Assembly (NCBI RefSeq): GCF_024213195.1
Contig: NZ_JANAVF010000002.1
Coordinates: forward strand, 310,001 to 374,000
Length of the DNA stretch: 64,000 bases
From: Streptomyces sp. TBY4
GTDB taxonomy: Bacteria > Actinomycetota > Actinomycetes > Streptomycetales > Streptomycetaceae
Reading direction: 5' to 3'
The notes beneath the pieces are model-generated. The model made no database searches. It was given only the letters and a program-made list of their open reading frames with translations, and was not told the origin of the DNA. Of this stretch, positions 25,402 through 34,126 are shown piece by piece. The position numbers and the translations under genes were made by a program. Positions within the stretch are counted from its first letter, which is position 1; every line of letters begins with the position of its first letter.

Positions 25402-26478
25402 ATGGACACCACCGCCGCTCGGAGCCTGCTCGCCGAACCCGGACCGGACGGCCACGTCGACGAGTTCGCCGTCCAGGTCTACGAGCACGCGCTCGGCCGC
25501 GGGGCCGTCACCCCCGAGGCACTGGTCCGCGAACTGGACGCGCCCCGGCGCCGGGTGGACGAGGCCGTCGGCGTGCTGCGCGCGCTCAGACTGGTCAAGG
25601 ACGCGGCCGGCAGCCGGGGCGAGCTCGTCGCCGTCGACACCGAGGCCGCCCAGTTCGAGCTGCTCGTCCCGCTGGAGCAGGCCATCCACGACAACCGTCG
25701 CCGGCTGGCGGGTGTCAAGGGCCAACTGCAGTCCTTCATGGAGGCGTTCAACAGCAACCGGCGCGACCGGCCGCGCGGCGAGAGCGTGGTGGTCACCGAC
25801 GACCCGGAGGAGATCCGGCTGCGTCTGATGGACGCGGCACGCCAGTGCACCGGCGAGATCCTGCTGATGCAGCCCTGCGTGGCCCAGGAACCCACCGAAC
25901 TGCGGCACGCCCACCCGGTGATCATGGAAGCCCTGCGCCGAGGGGTCCGTGCCCAGGCGCTCTACCCCCACACGGCGCGCGGGGACGCCGCCACCCGCGC
26001 CCGGGTGGCGGCCCTGACCGAGGCGGGCGGGCAGGTGCGCACCTCGCGGGAGATCCACGGGCGCTTCCTCGCCTTCGACCGCAAGGTGGCGTTCGTCCCC
26101 GCCGACAGCGAGGCCGGCGTCGCGATCGTGTACGAGCCCAGCGTCGCCACGTTCCTCGGCAGCATCCACGACCTGGTGTGGCAGTCAGCGTTCCCTCTGG
26201 AGCCCGGCACCGTCGGCTACGCCGAGACCCTCGACGACCTGAGGTCCACCATCCTGGAGCTACTGGCCTCGGGGATCAAGGACGAGGTCGTCGCCCGCCG
26301 GATCGGCATGTCCGACCGGTCCTTCCGCCGCCACGTCGCCGCCATCATGCAGGACCTCGCCGCGGACAGCCGCTTCCAGGCGGGGGTCAGGGCCGCGCAC
26401 GCAGGACTGGTGGGCTCCGCCCCGGAGCGGCAGGAGGGGCGCCTGCACTCCCCGCTCACGATGGGGAAGTCTTCATGA
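25402..26478 (+). CDS. HTH regulator with a LuxR-like C-terminal helix-turn-helix
   Basis: A 358-residue protein. Residues 1-75 look like a TrmB-type winged helix (FAVQVYEHALGRGAVTPEALVRELDAPRRRVDEAV). The middle (about 120-270) is a phospholipase-D-like or TrmB sensor region, and the C-terminus has ILELLASGIKDEVVARRIGMSDRSFRRHVAAIM, a LuxR-type HTH. This composition is common among Streptomyces regulators next to biosynthetic genes. An ATG at 25396 overlaps the MFS stop, but the ATG at 25402 is 9 nt from AAGGAG and is preferred. It may be a second pathway regulator. Confidence 0.8.
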   Translation: MDTTAARSLLAEPGPDGHVDEFAVQVYEHALGRGAVTPEALVRELDAPRRRVDEAVGVLRALRLVKDAAGSRGELVAVDTEAAQFELLVPLEQAIHDNRRRLAGVKGQLQSFMEAFNSNRRDRPRGESVVVTDDPEEIRLRLMDAARQCTGEILLMQPCVAQEPTELRHAHPVIMEALRRGVRAQALYPHTARGDAATRARVAALTEAGGQVRTSREIHGRFLAFDRKVAFVPADSEAGVAIVYEPSVATFLGSIHDLVWQSAFPLEPGTVGYAETLDDLRSTILELLASGIKDEVVARRIGMSDRSFRRHVAAIMQDLAADSRFQAGVRAAHAGLVGSAPERQEGRLHSPLTMGKSS

Positions 26479-27110
26479 GCCGCTACGCCCGCCTCGCCTA
26501 CACGCCGGGGGTACGCGCGGTCCAGTACGAGATGGGCAGCGGCCACGCGGCGGGCCGCCGGCTCGCCGTCCCGGCGGAGAAGCCCGACCCGCTGACCGGG
26601 AACGAGGCCGCCTTCATCACCGGACTGGACGGTTTCCTCATCGCCACCGCGGGCGAAACGGGCTGGCCCTACGTCCAGTTCCGGGGCGGCCCGCCCGGCT
26701 TCGTCCACGTCCTCGACGCGACGACGATCGGGTTCGCCGACGTCGGCGGCAACCGCCAGTACATCACCACCGGCAACCTGCGCGGCAGCGCCAAGGCGGC
26801 CCTGTTCTTCATCGACCACGCACGGCGCACCCGGCTCAAGCTCTACGGGCACGCGTCCGCGGTCCCCGTCGACGACGCCCCCGAGGAACTCGTCCGGCGT
26901 CTCGTCTCGACCCGAACCGAGGGCCGGGTCGAGCGGCTGGTCACCGTAGAGGTCGAGGGGTGGGACTGGAACTGCCCGCGCCACATCACTCCGCGCTTCA
27001 GCGAGCCGGAGCTGGCCGAGGCCCTCTCCCCGGTCCGCTCCCGCATCGCGGACCTGGAGGAGGAGAACGCGGCCCTGCGGGCCGAACTCGCGCTGCTGCG
27101 CGGGGAGTGA
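26475..27110 (+). CDS. PNPOx-fold flavoprotein (pyridoxamine 5'-phosphate oxidase family)
   Basis: A 211-residue protein with the split-barrel FMN-binding fold. Visible segments include FITGLDGFLIATAGETGWPYVQFRGG, TIGFADVGGNRQYITTGNL and RTRLKLYGHASAV. Unlike short PNPOx proteins it ends in a predicted coiled coil (SRIADLEEENAALRAELALL). It overlaps the HTH gene by ATGA and is the last plus-strand gene before a strong terminator. It could act as a reductase or oxidase in the pathway; that is an inference from position. Confidence 0.8.
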   Translation: MSRYARLAYTPGVRAVQYEMGSGHAAGRRLAVPAEKPDPLTGNEAAFITGLDGFLIATAGETGWPYVQFRGGPPGFVHVLDATTIGFADVGGNRQYITTGNLRGSAKAALFFIDHARRTRLKLYGHASAVPVDDAPEELVRRLVSTRTEGRVERLVTVEVEGWDWNCPRHITPRFSEPELAEALSPVRSRIADLEEENAALRAELALLRGE

Positions 27111-27116
27111 GCACGT

Positions 27117-27156
27117 GCGAGGGCCCGCCGGGGAGAACATCCCGGCGGGCCCTCGC
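27117..27156. terminator. Strong hairpin terminator
   Basis: A perfect 16-bp stem (27117-27132 with 27141-27156) and an 8-nt loop begin 6 bp after the PNPOx stop and 30 bp before the convergent esterase end. It closes the cluster on the right. Confidence 0.85.
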
Positions 27157-27185
27157 GTCGGTGCGGATGTGCCTGCGGCTGTGGC

Positions 27186-27848
27186 TCAGGGTGCCCGGCG
27201 CTGGGCCAGGAGCCAGTCGTAGACCTCGGGGTCGTCGTAGGTCCGCGTCCACGAGTCGTGGCCCACTCCCGGATAGCGGGTGTAGCGGACGTCGTTGCCG
27301 CGCTCGCGCAGCGCGGCGACGACCTTGTCGGTGTGGGCGACCGGGATGTTGAGGTCGTCCTCGCCGTGGAAGGCCCACACGGGCAGCGTGCCGATCCGGT
27401 CGGCGGCCTCGGGCATCCACGAACCGCAGATCGGGACGGCCGCCGCGAAGTGGCCGGGGTAGCGGGCGGTGATCGCCCAGGTCCCGGCCCCGCCCATGCT
27501 CAGCCCGGTGACGTAGGTGCGGTCCGGGTCCGTGCGGTAGCGCGAGGCCACCTCTCCGAGGAGCGCGTGGACGCCACTGATCTCGGGCGCCCAGGTGCTG
27601 TACGCCGGACACTGCGGCGCCACCACGATGAACGGCAGCTCGGCGCCCTCGGCCAGCTGCTTGACCGGCCCGTGCGCGACGAGGTCCATCGGATCGTCGC
27701 CGCGCTCGGAGGCCCCGTGCAGGAACAGCAGCACGGGCCACTTCGCCGGCTCGTCCTCGCGGTAGCCGGCCGGCAGGTGCAGCAGGTACGGGAGGCTGTT
27801 CCCGGTGTCGTCGACTTTGAATACGTGGGACTGCAGAACTGTGGTCAC
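27186..27848 (-). CDS. Alpha/beta hydrolase, carboxylesterase or feruloyl-esterase type
   Basis: A 220-residue hydrolase of the phospholipase/carboxylesterase group. The nucleophile elbow is GLSMGG, the acid is in GEDDLNIPVAH and the His is in GVGHDSW. FLHGASERGDDP near the N-terminus supplies the oxyanion region. No signal peptide is visible from the GTG start at 27848. A longer frame continues upstream, but that part looks non-coding. It is probably transcribed from the promoter-like site near 27890-27917. Confidence 0.85.
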   Translation of the reverse strand: MTTVLQSHVFKVDDTGNSLPYLLHLPAGYREDEPAKWPVLLFLHGASERGDDPMDLVAHGPVKQLAEGAELPFIVVAPQCPAYSTWAPEISGVHALLGEVASRYRTDPDRTYVTGLSMGGAGTWAITARYPGHFAAAVPICGSWMPEAADRIGTLPVWAFHGEDDLNIPVAHTDKVVAALRERGNDVRYTRYPGVGHDSWTRTYDDPEVYDWLLAQRRAP

Positions 27849-28199
27849 GCACACCTGCCTCGAATGGTGGGGCAAAATATCAGGCTTCAGCATCCTGCCC
27901 CGGCCCGGCCCTGTCAACGAAAACCGACGGGTCGTCGCCAACACCCTCCCAAATTCTTCCGGGGTGGCGTCCGTAAAACTTCCCCTCACCGGCAACCTCT
28001 CCTGTAGGAGCTTCCATCCATGCAGGTGAAAGCGGGTGTCCTGGCCGGTGGGGGAGCTCCTTGAGCTGTGGTCCGCCTATGGTCGACCCAATACGGGTCC
28101 CGACTAGAATTTCCACACGCATTACCGAACCACCGAATTCGATACGCCGCGATAATTGCGCTGCCCACATGGGCGGACGCGCGTACCGACCTACTGAGG
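27849..28199. other. 351-bp intergenic region, lower GC, divergent promoters
   Basis: This spacer between the esterase and the sugar-binding protein is clearly less GC-rich than the genes. On the minus strand a consensus TTGACA -35 (27912-27917) faces the esterase, with GATGCT 17 bp further. On the plus strand TAGAAT (28105-28110) with TCGACC 16 bp before it could serve the binding-protein gene. An imperfect hairpin (GGAGCTTCC near 28009, GGGAGCTCC near 28052) lies between them. No gene is supported here. Confidence 0.45.
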
Positions 28200-29495
28200 G
28201 TGAACGAATTGGAAACGCGATCCGGAAGTCCTTTCGGAGTCGACGTCCGCGCCGGCCTGGACGTCGTCGTCTTCGACGGGGGTCTCGGCGACCGGTACGT
28301 GGTGGAGGCCGAGGCCCGCTACCAGGCCGCCTTCCCCGGGGCGGAGATCACCCACACCGCCGTCCCCGACATCCGTGCCGCACTCCAACCCCGCTTCGAC
28401 CGGGGCACACCCCCTGATCTGCTCGACAACACGGGCCCCGATTCCCTGCCGACGGCCGCGCTCGCCGCGTCCGGGGCTCTGACGGACCTCCGGCCCCTGC
28501 TGGCCGCACCCTCCGCCGACGACCCGGCCCTCACGGTCGGGGAGACGCTGATCGACGGCGTCGCGCAGAAGGGCCGGTTCGGAGGCGAGGAGGTGTGGGC
28601 CCTGAACTACGCCTACTCCGCCTTCGGCCTCTGGTACTCCGAAGAGCTCCTGGAACGGCACGGCTGGAGCACCCCGAAGACCTGGGACGACATGCTGTCG
28701 CTGTGCGAGGCCGCCCGGCGGGAGGGCATCGCCGGCTGGACCTACCCGGGCAAGTACCCCTTCTACCTGCAGTGGACGCTGTACCCCTTCATCGCGAAGA
28801 TCGGCGGCCCCGGCGTACTGAAGGCCATCGAGAACCTGGAGCCGCAGGCCTGGCGGCACCCGGCCGTCCAGCAGGCGTTCGAGGCCTACCACGAGCTCGC
28901 GGCGAAGGGCTACGTACTGCCCGGAACCCCCGAGCTCGACCACACCGCCTCCCAGACCGCGTGGACGGAGGGCAAGGCGCTCTTCATCCCCAACGGCACC
29001 TGGGTGGAGAAGGAGGCAGCCGCGACGACCCCGCCGGGCTTCCGGATGGCTGTGACCCCGCCCCCGGGCCTCGACTCCGGTGACGCGATGCCCTTCGGGA
29101 CCATCTGGGCCCAGGTCGGCGAGGCCTACGTCGTCCCCCGGGACGCGGCCAGCCCGGAGGGCGGCATGGAACTCCTGCGCCTCATGCTGACGAAGGAGTC
29201 GGCCCGCAGCTTCTCCCGAACCTCGTCCTCCCTGACGACGGTCCGTGGAGCGGCCGAGGGCGTGGACCTCCCGCCGGGGCTCGCGTCGGCGAGCGCCATG
29301 GCCGCAGCGGCCGGCTCCCACACCGTCGCGCCGCGCACCGACTGGTACCAGACCCTCAACCGTGAGGTCATCGCAGGCCTGATCGGCGAGATGATGGCCG
29401 GCCGCCTCACCCCGGCCGATGCCCTCACCCGGATCCAGCGCGCCGCCGATGCCACCGCTCAGGACCCCACCATCCCCAAGTACCGCCACCCCTGA
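28200..29495 (+). CDS. NgcE-like sugar-binding protein without signal peptide
   Basis: A 431-residue ABC-type substrate-binding protein closely following NgcE, the N-acetylglucosamine/chitobiose receptor of Streptomyces (FGVDVRAGLDVVVFDGGLGD, ALQPRFDRGTPPDLLD, GKYPFYLQWTLYPFIAK, WTEGKALFIPNGTWVEKE). NgcE starts with an export signal and lipobox; here homology begins almost at the GTG start and no hydrophobic or Cys segment exists in any upstream frame. No permease or ATPase gene is adjacent. It is either a truncated relic or an intracellular sugar-binding protein. Start choice is uncertain: no clear Shine-Dalgarno is spaced correctly. Confidence 0.75.
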   Translation: MNELETRSGSPFGVDVRAGLDVVVFDGGLGDRYVVEAEARYQAAFPGAEITHTAVPDIRAALQPRFDRGTPPDLLDNTGPDSLPTAALAASGALTDLRPLLAAPSADDPALTVGETLIDGVAQKGRFGGEEVWALNYAYSAFGLWYSEELLERHGWSTPKTWDDMLSLCEAARREGIAGWTYPGKYPFYLQWTLYPFIAKIGGPGVLKAIENLEPQAWRHPAVQQAFEAYHELAAKGYVLPGTPELDHTASQTAWTEGKALFIPNGTWVEKEAAATTPPGFRMAVTPPPGLDSGDAMPFGTIWAQVGEAYVVPRDAASPEGGMELLRLMLTKESARSFSRTSSSLTTVRGAAEGVDLPPGLASASAMAAAAGSHTVAPRTDWYQTLNREVIAGLIGEMMAGRLTPADALTRIQRAADATAQDPTIPKYRHP

Positions 29496-29500
29496 ACCCC

Positions 29501-29538
29501 TGCGCGCCGCCGGGGTCATTGACCCCGGCCGCGCGTGC
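29501..29538 (+). terminator. Hairpin after the sugar-binding protein gene
   Basis: GCGCG-rich arms with GCCGGGGTC and GACCCCGGC around ATT form a strong stem that starts 6 bp after the stop and ends 16 bp before the next ATG. Confidence 0.55.
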
Positions 29539-29554
29539 AGACGAAGATCGCGCC

Positions 29555-31066
29555 ATGACCCCGGTGCGGAAGAACACGGTCGACGGACTGCTCCACGACA
29601 GCGCGCGGCGCGTCCCGGACCGGATCGCGGTCCGCTACCGCGAACGGACCTGGACCTACGCCGAACTCGACGCGGCCGTCTCCACGGGCGCCGCCGTGCT
29701 GCGCGGGCGCTACGGGCTGGCCGAGGGGGACCGGGTCGCAGCCTTCGGTCACAACTCCGACGCCTACCTCCTCGCCTTCCTCGCCTGCGCCCGGGCCGGG
29801 CTCACGCACGTCCCCGTCAACCAGAACCTCACCGGGGAGGACCTCGCCCACATCCTGGAGAACTCCGGCAGCACGCTCGTCCTCGCGGACCCGGACCTGG
29901 CCGGCCGGGTCCCCGCGGGGTTCTCCGTACGCCCGCTGCGCGACGCGCCCGGCTCCTTCCTGGCAGGGCTCGCCGAGCCCGGGGCCTTCGCCGTGTCCGG
30001 GGATCCGTCCCGGCTCGCGCAGCTGCTGTACACCTCCGGGACCACCGCCCTGCCGAAGGGGGCGATGATGACGCACGAGGCGCTCTGCCACGAGTACGAG
30101 AGCGCGATCGCGGCCCTGGACCTGGCGGAGGGCGATCTGCCGGTGCACTCCCTGCCGCTGTACCACTCGGCGCAGATGCACGTGTTCCTGCTGCCGTACC
30201 TGGCGGTGGGCGCGCGCAACACGATCGTGGACGCGCCGGTGGCGGAGGAGATCTTCGACCTGGTGGAGGCGGGGGAGGCGGACAGCCTGTTCGCGCCGCC
30301 GACGGTGTGGATCGGGCTGGCGAACCACCCCGATTTCGCGGACTTCGCCGTCCGCGACCTGTCGGCCCTGCGCAAGGCGTACTACGGGGCCTCGATCATG
30401 CCGGTGCCGGTCCTGGAACGGCTGCGCGCACGGCTGCCCGGACTCGGCTTCTACAACTGCTTCGGCCAGAGCGAGATCGGCCCGCTGGCCACGGTGCTGC
30501 GGCCGGAGGAGCACGAGGGCCGGATGGAGTCGTGCGGGCGTCCGGTCCACCACGTGGAGGCGCGCGTCGTGGACGAGGACGGGGCCGAGGTGCCGGACGG
30601 CACGGCGGGCGAGGTGGTCTACCGCTCCCCGCAGCTCTGCCTGGGCTACTGGAACGACGCGGAGGCGACGAAGAAGGCCTTCCGCGACGGCTGGTTCCGC
30701 TCGGGCGACCTGGCGGTCCGGGATCCGGAGGGGTACTTCACGGTCGTGGACCGGGTGAAGGACGTCATCAACTCGGGCGGCGTACTGGTCGCCTCACGGC
30801 AGGTCGAGGACGTGCTGTACACCCACCCGGGCGTGGCCGAGGCGGCGGTGGTCGGCCTGCCGGACGAACGGTGGATCGAGGCCGTCACGGCGGTGGTGGT
30901 CCCGCGCGACGGGGTCACGGAGGCGGAACTCCTGGCCTACGCCCGCGAGAAGCTGGCCCACTTCAAGGCCCCGAAGCGGATCCTCTTCGTCGACGCCCTG
31001 CCCCGCAACGCGAGCGGCAAGATCCTCAAGCGCACCCTGCGGGACCGCTTCTCGTCACCGGCCTGA
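29555..31066 (+). CDS. Acyl-CoA synthetase (AMP-forming)
   Basis: A 503-residue ANL ligase. The P-loop is YTSGTTALPKGAMM, the A5 motif NCFGQSEIG, the hinge FRSGDLAVRDPEGYFTVVDR, and the catalytic lysine lies in NASGKILKRTLR at the C-terminus. It activates a fatty or aromatic acid; the sequence does not decide which. It is monocistronic, isolated by a hairpin upstream and a convergent GNAT gene downstream. ATG 29555 is used; a GTG/ATG further upstream falls inside the terminator hairpin. Confidence 0.88.
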   Translation: MTPVRKNTVDGLLHDSARRVPDRIAVRYRERTWTYAELDAAVSTGAAVLRGRYGLAEGDRVAAFGHNSDAYLLAFLACARAGLTHVPVNQNLTGEDLAHILENSGSTLVLADPDLAGRVPAGFSVRPLRDAPGSFLAGLAEPGAFAVSGDPSRLAQLLYTSGTTALPKGAMMTHEALCHEYESAIAALDLAEGDLPVHSLPLYHSAQMHVFLLPYLAVGARNTIVDAPVAEEIFDLVEAGEADSLFAPPTVWIGLANHPDFADFAVRDLSALRKAYYGASIMPVPVLERLRARLPGLGFYNCFGQSEIGPLATVLRPEEHEGRMESCGRPVHHVEARVVDEDGAEVPDGTAGEVVYRSPQLCLGYWNDAEATKKAFRDGWFRSGDLAVRDPEGYFTVVDRVKDVINSGGVLVASRQVEDVLYTHPGVAEAAVVGLPDERWIEAVTAVVVPRDGVTEAELLAYAREKLAHFKAPKRILFVDALPRNASGKILKRTLRDRFSSPA

Positions 31067-31094
31067 ACGGGAAGCGGCCCCGGCCCCGGCGGGT

Positions 31095-31619
31095 TCAGCG
31101 GAGCTCGTCCGACAGCAGCCCCATGGTGAACATGTCGTACCAGCGGCCGTCCCGGCGGAAGACCTGGCGCAGGCGGCCCTCCTCGACGAAGCCGACCTTC
31201 TCGTAGGCCTTGCGCGCGCCGTGGTTCTCGGTGACCACGGTCAGCGTCACCTTGTGCAGGCGCATGTCCTCGAACCCGTAGCGGCAGATCGTGCGCACCG
31301 CGTCGGTGGCGTAGCCGCGGCCCCAGTACTCCTTCTCGCCCAGGTAGATGTCGAGCTCCGCGATGCCCTTCTCGGGCTCCGCGTCGTGCAGCGTCACCAG
31401 CCCGATGAGCTTCCCGTCCGCGAGCGCCTCGATGCCGAGGAGCAGGTCTTCGTAGGAATTGCGCGGGCGGTCGGCCAGCCACGTCCGGACGCGCTCCACC
31501 GTCTGGGGGTGCTGGTCGTCCATCCACCGCATGACCTCGGGGTCGTGGTTCCAGCGCCACAGGGCCTCGGCGTCCTCGGGGCCCATGGCCCGCAGTTTCA
31601 CCAGTTCTCCGAGCGCCAT
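31095..31619 (-). CDS. GNAT family N-acetyltransferase
   Basis: A 174-residue acetyltransferase of the RimJ/RimL-like GNAT type. Acetyl-CoA motif A is EYWGRGYATDAVRTICRYGF, followed by ENHGARKAYEKVGFVEEGRLR, the typical motif B. Targets may be a protein N-terminus or a small amine. GAGG precedes the ATG at 31619. It is downstream of the BrkB-like gene in the same direction, 74 bp apart. Confidence 0.88.
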   Translation of the reverse strand: MALGELVKLRAMGPEDAEALWRWNHDPEVMRWMDDQHPQTVERVRTWLADRPRNSYEDLLLGIEALADGKLIGLVTLHDAEPEKGIAELDIYLGEKEYWGRGYATDAVRTICRYGFEDMRLHKVTLTVVTENHGARKAYEKVGFVEEGRLRQVFRRDGRWYDMFTMGLLSDELR

Positions 31620-31693
31620 GCCCACCACACCTCAGGTTCATCTCGTGATCGTTTCGCGAACTGTGCAGTGGTACCACGGCGGGGATCGCACAC

Positions 31694-32518
31694 TCAATCG
31701 AGTTCCGCGAGCTCCGTGGCCCGGAGGCGGCGCAGGACCAGGTGTTCGTGGAAGAGCCGGCCGACCAGAGCGCCGCCGTAGACCACGAAGCCGACGCCGA
31801 CCAGCCAGGACTGGACGACCAGGAGGGTGCCGAAGGGCCCGTAGGTCACGGCATTGGAGGCGATCAGCGGGGAGAACACCAGCTGGGAGAAGATCCGCAG
31901 TCCGAGGAGCCCCAGGCTGGTGCACGCGGCCCCCGGCAGCAGGGCCCGCCAGCGGACCCGCCCGCCGAGCAGGATCCGCTGGGAGGTCCAGAAGAACAGG
32001 CAGGTGCCGATGAGGTCGCCGGTGGTGCCGAGGACCGTGCCGACGGCGTCGTTCGAGGGGGCCGGGATGACGACCAGCAGGCCGAGGTAGCAGACCAGCA
32101 GGGCGAGCCAGACGACGTGCCGCCACATGGTGTGCCAGCGGGCCGTCGGCAGGTCCCAGACCTTCTCGTACCCGGTCTGCACGGCGGAGCCGAAGGTCAG
32201 GCCGAAGACCGCGAGCGCGGCCAGACCGAAGGCGGTGGTGCGCTCCAGCGCCAGGTCCGCGGCGCCGAACAGCATCTCCACCCGCTCCCGGGAGAACCGC
32301 GTCACCCCGAGGGCCTGGCCGAGCCAGCGGCCGAAGCCCGAACCGCTGCCCGGCGCGGCGGCCGCGACGACGACGAGCAGCGGCACCAGGGTGAGGAAGC
32401 CGAGGGCGGCGAAGCCCATGGCCCGGTGCATCAGCTCCATCTCCCGCCCACGGCTCCACGCCAGCCCGGCCTGGGAGGCCTGGAGCCGGTCGTGGATCCG
32501 CCGGTAGGTCGAGGTCAC
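31694..32518 (-). CDS. YihY/BrkB family membrane protein
   Basis: A 274-residue inner-membrane protein with six hydrophobic helices (for example ALGFLTLVPLLVVVAAAA and HVVWLALLVCYLGLLVVIP). The pattern of conserved Pro/Gly between helices is typical of the YihY/BrkB family. Function of the family is unsettled. The GTG start at 32518 has AGGGAGAG a few bases upstream; a longer frame upstream is low-complexity and not supported. Confidence 0.82.
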   Translation of the reverse strand: MTSTYRRIHDRLQASQAGLAWSRGREMELMHRAMGFAALGFLTLVPLLVVVAAAAPGSGSGFGRWLGQALGVTRFSRERVEMLFGAADLALERTTAFGLAALAVFGLTFGSAVQTGYEKVWDLPTARWHTMWRHVVWLALLVCYLGLLVVIPAPSNDAVGTVLGTTGDLIGTCLFFWTSQRILLGGRVRWRALLPGAACTSLGLLGLRIFSQLVFSPLIASNAVTYGPFGTLLVVQSWLVGVGFVVYGGALVGRLFHEHLVLRRLRATELAELD

Positions 32519-32633
32519 GCCTCTCTCCCTACCCGGCGGGACCCGCGCCTTCCCGGCAGGCCCCCCGAGTGGGCCCGAAGGGGTGGATCCGGCGGCGGTC
32601 CGGCCCTCCGTCGGGGGCGCTCGAGGCTCCGGC

Positions 32634-33944
32634 TCAGGCCTCCCGGAGGTCGACCACCCGCTTGATCTTGCCGACCGACCGCTCCAGGGTCTCCGGATCC
32701 ACCACCTCCACCGCGACCGAGACGCCGATCCCCTCCTTGACGGCCCGCACCACCGAGGCCGCCGCGGCCTCCCGCTGTCCGGCATCGCTCTCGCGGCGCG
32801 CCTCCACCCGTACCGTCAGCGCGTCCAGCCGTCCTTCCCTGGTCAGCCGGAGCTGGAAGTGCGGAGCCAGGGCCGGGGTCCGCAGGAGCACTTCCTCGAT
32901 CTGGGTGGGGTAGAGGTTCACCCCGCGCAGGATGATCATGTCGTCGCTGCGGCCGGTGATCTTCTCCATCCGGCGGAAGGCCGGCCTCACGGTGCCGGGA
33001 AGCAGCCGGGTCAGGTCCCGGGTGCGGTAGCGGATGACGGGCATCGCCTCCTTGGTGAGCGAGGTGAAGACCAGCTCCCCGGGCTCGCCCTCCGGCAGCA
33101 CCGCGCCCGTCAGCGGGTCGACCACCTCCGGGTAGAAGTGGTCCTCCCATATGTGGAGCCCGTCCTGGGTCTCGGCGAACTCCTGTGCGACACCCGGGCC
33201 CATCACCTCCGAGAGCCCGTATATGTCCACCGCCTTGATGTCCAGCCGCTCCTCGATCTCGCGGCGCATCTCCTCCGTCCACGGCTCGGCGCCGAAGATC
33301 CCCGTACGGAGGGACGTGGCGCGGGGGTCGATGCCCTGGCGCTCCATTTCGTCCAGCAGGGTCAGCATGTAGGAGGGGGTCACCATGATGACCTCAGGCC
33401 GGAAGTCCTCGATCAGCCGGACCTGGCGGTCCGTCATCCCGCCCGAGGCGGGCACGACCGTACAGCCCAGGCGCTCCGCGCCGTAGTGCGCACCCAGGCC
33501 GCCGGTGAACAGGCCGTACCCGTAGGCGATGTGGACGATCTGGCCGGGCCGGCCGCCCGCCGCGCGGATCGAGCGGGCGACCACATCCGCCCAGGTCGAC
33601 AAGTCCCCGTCGGTGTACCCGACGACCGTCGGGCGGCCCGTCGTCCCGCTGGAGGCGTGGATGCGGCGGACTTCGGAGCGCGGCACGGCGAACATCCCGA
33701 AGGGGTACTGGTCGCGCAGATCGGACTTGGTGGTGAAGGGGAACAGGGCGAGATCGGAGAGGGAGCGGCAGTCGTCGGGATGCAGACCGGCCTTGTCGAA
33801 GGCCTGCCGGTAGAAGGGCACCCGCTCGTACGCCCGGCGCAAGGTCGCCCGCAGCCGGGTCAGCTGGAGCGCCGCCAGCTCGTCCCGGCCCAGCCGCTCG
33901 CCCTCGTCCGCACCGCCGTCGTGGCCTTGTGTGTACGTACTCAT
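32634..33944 (-). CDS. paaK: Phenylacetate-CoA ligase
   Basis: A 436-residue protein, the standard PaaK length. It has the ASSGTTGRPTVVGYT phosphate loop, YGLFTGGLGAHYGAERLG, DIYGLSEVMGPGVAQE and the C-terminal GKIKRVVDLRE. PaaK makes phenylacetyl-CoA, the entry step of aerobic phenylacetate degradation. The oxygenase genes (paaABCDE) are not in this window. Start ATG 33944 has AAGGGG 8 nt upstream. A TetR-type palindrome lies 41 bp before the start. Confidence 0.88.
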   Translation of the reverse strand: MSTYTQGHDGGADEGERLGRDELAALQLTRLRATLRRAYERVPFYRQAFDKAGLHPDDCRSLSDLALFPFTTKSDLRDQYPFGMFAVPRSEVRRIHASSGTTGRPTVVGYTDGDLSTWADVVARSIRAAGGRPGQIVHIAYGYGLFTGGLGAHYGAERLGCTVVPASGGMTDRQVRLIEDFRPEVIMVTPSYMLTLLDEMERQGIDPRATSLRTGIFGAEPWTEEMRREIEERLDIKAVDIYGLSEVMGPGVAQEFAETQDGLHIWEDHFYPEVVDPLTGAVLPEGEPGELVFTSLTKEAMPVIRYRTRDLTRLLPGTVRPAFRRMEKITGRSDDMIILRGVNLYPTQIEEVLLRTPALAPHFQLRLTREGRLDALTVRVEARRESDAGQREAAAASVVRAVKEGIGVSVAVEVVDPETLERSVGKIKRVVDLREA

Positions 33945-33985
33945 GCCGCCCACCCCTTGTCCGACCCTTGTCCCAATCAACCCGA

Positions 33986-33999
33986 CCGATCATTCGGTA
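33986..33999. promoter_or_regulatory. Palindrome upstream of paaK
   Basis: ACCGATCATTCGGT consists of inverted ACCGA / TCGGT half-sites around TCAT. It lies 41 bp upstream of the paaK start and differs from the TCTGA-N7-TCAGA sites. The ACCG..CGGT core resembles operators reported for actinobacterial PaaR. A PaaR gene is not in the window. Confidence 0.5.
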
Positions 34000-34073
34000 G
34001 ATTGCCGGACCCGGGCGGTCAAATCAATTACTCGAACGGGTGATCGTTTGTCGGCATGGCGTCGGACACGCCC

Positions 34074-34105
34074 GCGGGCCGGGACCCCGAGGGGTGCCGG
34101 CCCGC
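34074..34105 (-). terminator. Hairpin after acyl-CoA synthetase
   Basis: A 9-bp GCGGGCCGG / CCGGCCCGC stem with a 14-nt loop lies 21 bp beyond the stop of the minus-strand synthetase. Confidence 0.5.
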
Positions 34106-34126
34106 AGTCGTGCGTGGGGAGCGGGG

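Noticed and set aside
28068..28199. Upstream extension of the NgcE-like gene from an earlier GTG
   Set aside because: The extra 44 residues lack a signal peptide, hydrophobic run or homology, and they lie in the low-GC spacer with promoter-like sites.
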